Source of the DNA: Durusdinium trenchii
Taxonomy: Eukaryota > Sar > Dinophyceae > Suessiales > Symbiodiniaceae
Assembly: GCA_963970005.1 (NCBI GenBank)
Contig: CAXAMN010021362.1
Location: forward strand, 859,263-923,262
DNA: 64,000 bases
Direction: 5' to 3'
Position numbers and translations under genes: made by a program. Shown here piece by piece: positions 56,636 to 64,000 of this stretch. The notes under the pieces were generated by a model. The model ran no database searches, was not told the origin of the DNA, and saw only the letters and a list, made by a program, of their open reading frames with translations. How positions within the stretch are numbered: position 1 is the first letter of the stretch; the number at the start of each line of letters is the position of its first letter.

Positions 56636-58336
56636 TGTTGGAAGGAACGGATGAAAAGGAAAGGCCAGCACAAGATCTGTGGAAGACTTGATCTTTTTTC
56701 CGGCTGATTCTCTTCTATAGGATGTGTATCTGTATGCGTGTGGGATTGGATGTCTTAAGAAATTGGGTCGCTGCAGGCAATCGGAGTTGCAAAACTCCTC
56801 CACCAGCCCGCCAACAGGCCCGGACAGGGAATTGTTCGGCCTGTGTGGGCTCATTGGAATCTTTGCGTGAATCCTAGAGCATGTCATCATGAACATGTTT
56901 AATGTTCATGTAAATCCAAAAAACCTTCACCAATCTTGCAGTATTGCCCATCTTGCCCAAGCCGATCGATGTCAGGCTTCGGACAGAAAACGGTTAATCC
57001 CAATTTGTGAAAGAGCTGTTTTCTTCCGCTGCGCAAGAAAGAAACCGCTGGCGTCTCCAGATCAAGTCTCAGTCACGCCAAGATGATGTTGAAAATTCAC
57101 CCCCCCCCGTTTGAGGCCATCGCTCGTAGCTCCGCTGGTCGTGGCAAGTTACTCGGCCGCGTCTCCAGGTTCTCACCGGTTCTCGTCAATCGTCTCCTTC
57201 ATCTGGCCCTGGAGAGCCTTTCCAGAGCAGCGGTGGGTCGTCGTTCAAAGAAGTGTCAAGCCTCGGGCACAAAGCCTTTGCCGCGGGGCCATGCTTAGCC
57301 CCAGTCGTCGTTTCCAAAGCGCTGCCACTGTTCCAGCCTTCAACACGCCTCAACGCCCTACAAAGAAGCTTGCACGTTCGCAGAACACACCAAGGGGAGA
57401 GTGCAATTCGTGATCAAATCGTTCTCTGCCGTTCTGTCATGCGGGCAGCTTCCTTACTGGCCATCTCCAAAGCGCTGGCTCCACGGACTGCTGTTCACAC
57501 AAGAACTCTGAGGGGCAGTCGTCAAAGAAGATGGAGTCTCGTCTGCACACATCCGGCAAAGAAAGGCTCCCAAACAGTCCTCTGATCAAGATGGACAAAC
57601 ATCACTCACATCACTCAAACTTGATGGGAGTCCCCACCTCGAAAGCAACACAAACAAACAAACAAACCGTTGGAGTCTCAATCCGTGTCTTCTTCAATCC
57701 ACGGACCGACAAAGACATCTTTATCTTGTTCTTCTCGCGCAGATCGCATCGCATCTCTGACCGGACCAGAAATCCCTCGCCGGTCCTTCACCACTTCATC
57801 TCATGTGCCACAAAGTCCCGCTCTAGATTGGCGTGGATCCTTGGAGCTCCGCCACGGCCCGGCTGAGCAGGGAGCGCCAACAGCACGAGCCCCACATTGG
57901 GAGGGAGCCCCATGCTCGGTTCCCTGTGAAAGAGGTGGCATTGGAGTTCAGAGGGGTTCAATTTTGATGTTCAAGGAAAAAAGGTCAATCTTTTGTCCAA
58001 GTGAGAGGAAACAACACAGCATCTCACCGTGGATCCTTGAAACCCATACCCGGTACCCCCAAAAAGATGTCCAGTCAGCAAAAAGAGCGGGCAAAAAGCT
58101 TGGTCTTTCATGAAAGCACTCATCCTCCTTCGAAACCATTCAGGTCCAATCATGTCCTTTGATGTCCAGTCCTGAAAGTTCTGGACATGATCTTTTCAAG
58201 GCGACCGTTGTCACCAGCTGGATGCATTCAAGATCATTCGAACATTTGCAATCTAGGTGACTTTCGCTGTGGAATGAACAACATCAGAGATCATCAGAGT
58301 GAATTTTTCGAGTGAACAGTGCAGCCATAGCGTCAC

Positions 58337-61300
58337 GCAGACTGCCCCCTTGTTCTCAAAGCGCCCTCCGTAGCTGGCGGCGCTAAAGACGGAGATCCAC
58401 TCGTAAGCGCCGACGCTGAGGCGCTCGTAGCCCTCCAGGGAGACGCGCTGAGAGCAGATGAAGGTGTCCAGCCCGTTCTGAGCGAGAAAAGTCTGGAGAA
58501 CCTCAGAAGCTACGACCAAAAGCGCTCTCTGCGGTGCTGAGCGGTTGGAGGCCAAACGTTTTGGGTGTGGATGGTTGACTTCGTGATTGTGTTGCGACTG
58601 GTGGCGTTCTCACCTCATGAAGTCAAACTGATGCGACTGGTTCGACAAGCATGGCTAGCTTGGTCTTGGATCATCTAGCCGTTCATCAGGTGAATCATCT
58701 ACGGGTAGAATCGGGTAGAACCAAGGACAGCCAACGATCATCTAGTACTAGTTGAATCGTCATTTAGTGAATCAGGTGTCCGCTCGTAGGTGGTTGAGGA
58801 TGACCCACCTCAAATCGAGTGTGTACTTTTCTTACCTTGAAAGCATCAACGGAGAATGGTAGCAGCCATGTTGATCGTGTGTTGGGATCTACTGACCAGT
58901 GCTGACCCATTGAAGCCGTCTGTCTCACTGAGGTGAGCCTGACGGCCCTGACGGCGTCCCATGGGAATTCAAAATTTCCCCGATCGCACAATTCATGGGA
59001 CCAGCTCGGAAAGGTGGACTCACCTCAAAAGGTGGTTTCTTCAAGTCTGGGTGGGCGGGAAAGCGACTCCCGAAAGCATTCTCGCGGAGCGGACTTCTTT
59101 GGACAAGACGTTCGTATCCCAAAGGCCCCAGTTGGATCCAGGTAGGAAAGATTCCAAATTGCTGCAGCTTAGAGTCGCAGTATACATTCTTCCCCAGACG
59201 ACAGGATTGGTCATTGCATGGTAGCTCTAGAATTTAGAGCCAGAACTTCCCACCCGACCCAGTTCTCCTACCAGTGTGCCTGGGTGGTTGGCGATAGGTC
59301 GAAGTACATTTGAGTGGTGGCGATAGGTGGTCTCCTACCTACCTGCGTTGGGTAGTTGATGTCGCCGATCCATGGCTCTCTCAGGTTTGACACGTGCTGA
59401 AACCAACACGACTCGGTTCATGCGGTGAGCTGCGATTCTTTTGGATGAAAAATGCAAGCTGTTTCGATAGAAAACAAACAATCGGCATGGGCCGCACTGT
59501 CTCGACTGTGGCCTTTTTGCCCAACCGAACAAAGGGAATTTGGGGCGTGTCGGGTAGTCCTTTGGACACCCATAAGAAAGTGTCTCTTCTTGGCCTTTCA
59601 TTCAATTCTGCCTTTTGTTGTTCAGCCTCTATAGCTGGCGAATCACCATCCCGCTACTCCCAATATGCTTTCCCTGCTGGCAGAGTGCGTCGGAGCCAAA
59701 TTCAGCTTGATCGCCCACCGCCTGCAAGCAGCAGAGCGAGAAATGCCAGCAGAAGTAGTTCGGTTGGCTCATGGACTGTGCCAACTGTGCCTTCTCTTGG
59801 ACCTGTTGTCACTCTCCTTCAGCTTTTGTGGAACATTGAAGGTTAACTACCAAGCTTTCCACCTGTTGACATATCCCTGTCTCCTCATGGTGAGGAGAAC
59901 ATCGCAGACACGCTGGTCGTACGACGTAAAAGACCCTAAAGAAACTAATTAGAGAGTGAAACCGAACGGCCTCAAGCACAACACAAGGACAAGGGAAAAG
60001 CCCAAGTAGAAAGGCTCTGGCAACAACCTTCCATCAAGATGTTCGCGAATCTTTCAAGCTCGGTGGAGGAAATGAGAGGACGTGCTCCAAAAATAGCGCC
60101 CTTGGGTAATGCTCGTCCACATTTGTAAGCCTCCGTGGAGCAATATAAGCCGGGGACAATCGTCTGACCCTGTTGGACTTGAGTGGGGCGTCCCCAATCC
60201 CATCAAGTTTGGGAAAAGGTGATCCACTTTTCCTGTGTGGGTCGTAGACCTCTAGGCTTTTTGGCACCGGCCTTGGAGAGGACAAGTTAACCTAGGGCAT
60301 ATCATCGCTTGATCTTCAAGTTGAGGGGATTTTCTACGTTGTTTCATGTTGCAAAGATTCACCAACACCTTGCGGTCATGATGCCGAAACAGTAACGGCC
60401 CGGCGGTGAAAGATCACGCGTCAAGCAACACGCAAGAGCAATCTTGAACAAGAAACATCAGCAGTTTCTGAGTTTGTGCCCCACGTGCAAACTCCAAACC
60501 AAACCCTGGATTTGCTTAATCAGGAAGACGGGAAAAAAGACATATTCCTCAGGTTTGGGGATTCACCCAAAGAGAAAATTGAAAATCACCTGAACTCAAA
60601 ACCAGGAAGCCTAAGCTATTTACCCGTGGACAACCTGAGCCAACCAAATGCAGCTAATGGACGCACAAAGCCACCCAAGCCGCCATTTCAACGTTCCAAA
60701 TCCAACGTACCACTTCAACCGTGCACTCCTACGAACACGACCCCAAACTGGAAAAAACCAAGACGTTTTTCTCCCAGCTTCCCCACCACCCGACCCGACC
60801 TCATCGACCTCATCCTTCCATCCTTCGATCATCGGGTTGAAGTTCGACCACAGCAAGTCACTCAACAGCGTTCCGGGCAGCACGTCCACCGGGCGTGACA
60901 CGTCCAGCTGCTCCAGACGTTCCAAGCGCGGGGAGAGGCCTCTCCAGTGCACCGGAGGCAAAGCATATCACGACTCGAGCACAGGGCAGAATCCAGAGCC
61001 TAGGAGCCTTATATAGAACTCCTTGAAGAAAAAGAACAAAACTATACAAAACTCCTTGGAAATTGGAAACTTCCCAGGAACCTGCGACATCAGGTTGGTC
61101 AAAGGTGCCAGCAACCCTCCTTCCTAACAATAGCATCTTTGGCACCTGAGGAGACGCAGAAGATCCGCGCCCGTGCCAGACATGCACACAGGGGCATGCA
61201 GCGGAAGACCTCGATGAAGGCTTTCCTGCAGAAAAAGCGGCGTCCGATCGCCGCCGTTGATTTCTGCAGGAAGGTCAGGGACTTAAGGAACCTCCCTTCT

Positions 61301-64000
61301 GCAGTAGCTTGTGTCAGGGTCATCCGATGGAAAACATGGCCTGCCCGAAGAATCCTTCAGCCCCGGCCAGGGGTCGGACCTTCTCCATTTTTGCAGGGAA
61401 AATGGACCCGATACCTGCCACCCTTTCCATTGCTTCCGGCCCGGGGATCCTTAGAACGAACAATGCCTCACCATGTGTTTCTCGATATCAACCTCGCTGG
61501 GGTCCTGAACCCAGGGTGTTGGAAAGGGGTTCAGCACCGTCAACCCATGGGCGCCGGAAGTGTCGGAGGGAAACCGGTCAATCTTGTGGCGGACATGGGA
61601 ACGTTGAGATGAGTAGTCAACAAGATCCATGGTTTGCTATGGCTCGCCATGGTCACTCAAGGAACTCAAGGAAGCAGGGGGGTGCCGACCCACACCTTTT
61701 TTGTCCAATCCTCGGACCCTTATACCGGTATACCTTTAAAATCTTTAAATCTCTCAAATCAAAGCGTCCAAGTCTTGATGTTGAACTTCCGCTGGCACTC
61801 CTGACAGTCATTTCTTTGGCAGGCATCTAATTATGCAGTCAGCAGAATACCAAAAAAACATCAGCCATTTGAGGGGCTGTGCAGCCCTCCCTTCTCATCC
61901 TTCTCCCTCAACCAATCCCTTACTTATCTTATTTTAAAAGATCTGGTCGCTTGGAAGTTTCACCCTGGGGCGACCAAATCCCTAACACTTCATGGCGTCA
62001 CCTCGCAGCACTTCGACCGCGTCTGTCCACTGAAATGTTGAACCTCCAAAGGACCAGTACCAATGAGATCCTGATTGTAAATGACCTCTATAGTTGATCC
62101 TGGTTGTAGATGACCTATAGTATCCTATAGTATCACATAAGAAGGCACTTGACTTGGAAGGTACCAAAACCCCCCGATAGTGCGTCCACCAGCCGGACCG
62201 GTGACCATGTCTGTCCATCGGAGACTCTCATTGGATCTCATGGGTCTCCTTTGGGTGGAAAGTCTGCCCCAGTTGGAGCTCTTGGAGCTCACCGGGCAAA
62301 AAACCATCCATCGATCCCCAGGTTTCTTGGGCAAAACATGGCAAGACACCCAGCTGCTTTCAGGGGCTTTCAAACACACACGAAACGAATCATCCGAACA
62401 CCATCAATACGGATCATCTGAAGAAGCGCGAGGAACGGATCGACGCACCAGATCGGTCGATCAACTCCTGTGGAGTCGTTGGTTCCTTTGAACAGGTTGA
62501 CCGACCGGTCGAAAAAGAGTTTCTCCGTCGAGGCGAATTCAGGGATCCCCAAGTTGTTCAGTCTCAGAAGAATCCCCAAAGCTTTGAGCAACAGAGCTTG
62601 AAGGACCCCAGTTCGACTATCAGTTGGGTATCCCAGGTGACGGGTCCTATTTACCATCACTTGGTTGCTCTCTGCTCTCTTTGTTCACTTCACCAGACTT
62701 CGGAGGCACGACTTCGCTCTGATGACCATTCGTGTATATGGCAGTCCGTGTTCCACGGCCACAGAGCTGGTTAAGCATGTTCCTAATTCAACGAAATGGC
62801 CAAAGTGGCCTGAGTGATCACCCAATGAAAAATGCTGCGCGAGATCGGGCTGCGCTCTGTGTCCCGTCTTCTCTCCTCGTAAAAGCCATAGGACCGCGAG
62901 ATGCTGGCATCCTCGTGCTTTCCGCGCAAGATGAAGACCTCCTGGGGCCATAAGTACTTGCAGAGCAGTAGCAGCGTGAAGGTCTCAAGGGAGCTCTTCC
63001 TGTCAATTTCGACACCGGTTGAATCCCAGCAACGAAGTACTGAGCAGTATCACACATAAATTTGAACATTCATACAGAAAATCTCGCCTGGAATGGACCA
63101 GAAAATCCCCACACTTGGGTCACTGACATGAAATTTGATCATCCCTTTCTAGTTCTGGTTCTGGTATATACCTGGACTATCCTGTTGGGGTGTCCTGTCT
63201 GAAGATCCGTAAGTGGGCGTCCGGGCACCGTCCGGGCACCGTCCACCCCAGACACTCGGGTCCACACGTCCGCACCTCTCGAGGCCGGACGACCCGTTCA
63301 GTCACGTTCGACCCAACACGTCACGTGTGAAAACACCTTGTTCACCGCCACTCCCTAGGCCTAGGGCTCCAACCACTCATATCCTCAGGTTCCGTGGTTA
63401 GACCCCCCTGTCATCCACCCCAACCATCCTCTCAGGTGGTTGGAGCCCTATAAGGACTATAGAAGTTATAGCAATACACTCCGTGAAAGAATCATGGAGG
63501 TGAATGGCACCATCCAATCCATGTGACTCAGGAACGCAGGACCAAGGTCCCGAACGTCGGACCATCCCAATCGAGCGGGACGCGTGTGGGGCGGAGTCGA
63601 TCGTGGTCTGGAGATGCCAAGGCGTTCGCCGTTTTGGGCCTGGCTGAGTAGACACCAAGACTTGTAGGATAGTCAATTGGAGACACCAACTGGATGGTCC
63701 AGGTATAATACATTGCATTGACCCCTGAACGAAGCACTCTCCAAGTGAATCGGCAAATATATGACCGTTCCAAACAGCTGTTGTCTGAGGCCATTTGTCC
63801 GACATGTCCCAATCACTGGAGACCAATTCGCAGCACGTTCGCATTTCAAGCGTCCCCAGATGGACATAGTTCCCCAGAAACAAATACCGTGAGGAAGGCG
63901 GATCGCCGCAGGTGTCGAAGATCAATGTCAACTGCTTCAACGAACCTGCCAGATTCCCCGCTAGGCACAGCGGCGGCTCAAGCTCCAAGAGCAAGGGCTC
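58337..64000 (-). CDS. Phosphatase-fold pseudoenzyme B (PPP family), 5' part beyond the window
   Basis: Five minus-strand exons. A, 63855-64000, cut by the window edge: LLLELEPPLCLAGNLAGSL, then SRYLFLGNYVHLG. B, 62876-62999: KSSLETFTLLLLCKYLWP, then VFILRGKHEDASISRSYGFY. C, 61146-about 61263: KAFIEVFRCMPLCACLARA, then RIFCVSSG. D, about 60809-60939: LSPRLERLEQLDVSRPVDV, then LLSDLLWSNFNPMIEGW. E, 58337-58509: EVLQTFLAQNGLDTFICSQR, then VFSAASYGGRFENKGAVC. The order and spacing follow PP1. Replaced motifs: GDIHG by GNLAG, GDYVDRG by GNYVHLG, GNHE by GKHE, CHGG by VSSG, RAHQ by CSQR, so no metal centre is expected. Joins A/B and B/C need GA donors; C/D is GT and in frame. Introns differ in position from gene A. 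A short exon between D and E and the C-terminus are missing from my reading. Confidence 0.75.
63167..63197 (+). repeat. Hairpin-family arm, solo copy
   Basis: TATACCTGGACTATCCTGTT then GGGGTGTCCTG matches the arms at 22757 and 47988. I see no clear inverted partner close by. It lies in an intron of gene B. Confidence 0.6.
63679..63707 (-). repeat. Hairpin-family arm, solo copy
   Basis: On the minus strand TATACCTGGACCATCCAGTT then GGTGTCTCC follows the same arm consensus. It lies in an intron of gene B, about 0.5 kb from the other solo arm and in opposite orientation to it. Confidence 0.55.

Noticed and set aside
1..64000. Bacterial or organellar operon structure
   Set aside because: No contiguous long genes, ribosome binding sites or co-directional overlaps; exons with splice signals explain the coding pieces.

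Overview
This window is nuclear DNA from a dinoflagellate, most likely a Symbiodiniaceae-like alga. The evidence is sparse short exons in long introns, in-frame exon joins that need GC or GA 5' splice sites as well as GT, 22-residue FNIP-type leucine-rich repeats, dispersed CTACTAG minisatellites, and protein families I associate with these algae. No bacterial operons, ribosome binding sites or CRISPR arrays are visible. Most genes are only visible as exons that I pieced together by homology and splice phase, so exon ends carry a few bases of uncertainty and several genes are incomplete.

Layout. About 0.5-3.6 kb (minus): exons of an armadillo-repeat protein. About 6.1-15.3 kb (minus): gene A, a PPP-family (PP1/PP2A-like) phosphatase fold with its metal-binding motifs replaced. 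A 200-base AT-rich island with three consecutive perfect hairpins lies in one of its introns (12.9-13.1 kb). 17.0-18.7 kb (minus): a long exon of 22 FNIP/IP22-like repeats. 18.8-22.9 kb: repeat-rich spacer with a tRNA-derived SINE-like unit, microsatellites, CTACTAG arrays and hairpin (MITE-like) elements. 22.5-24.8 kb (minus): a compact gene with a ubiquitin-like N-terminus.

About 26.5-47.7 kb is different: plus strand, visibly richer in A+T, exons close together with introns of about 60-400 bases. It holds a DUF7869-type gene (28.9-32.4 kb), a cytosine-5 DNA methyltransferase-like gene (33.7-35.8 kb), an unrecognised multi-exon gene (38.1-41.9 kb), a Lys/Glu-rich AT-hook protein with an HMG-like tail (41.9-44.2 kb, containing a sequencing gap that looks artificial), and two small genes. 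The cluster has the look of a large mobile element or expanded gene family, but no termini were found.

About 48-58 kb returns to GC-rich islands in long introns, including a small plus-strand gene (50.0-51.3 kb). About 58.3-64.0 kb (minus, running off the window end) is gene B, a second phosphatase-fold protein. Genes A and B share the same four replacements of active-site residues (Asp to Asn twice, Asn to Lys, His to Gln), which points to an inherited family of pseudophosphatases rather than random decay.
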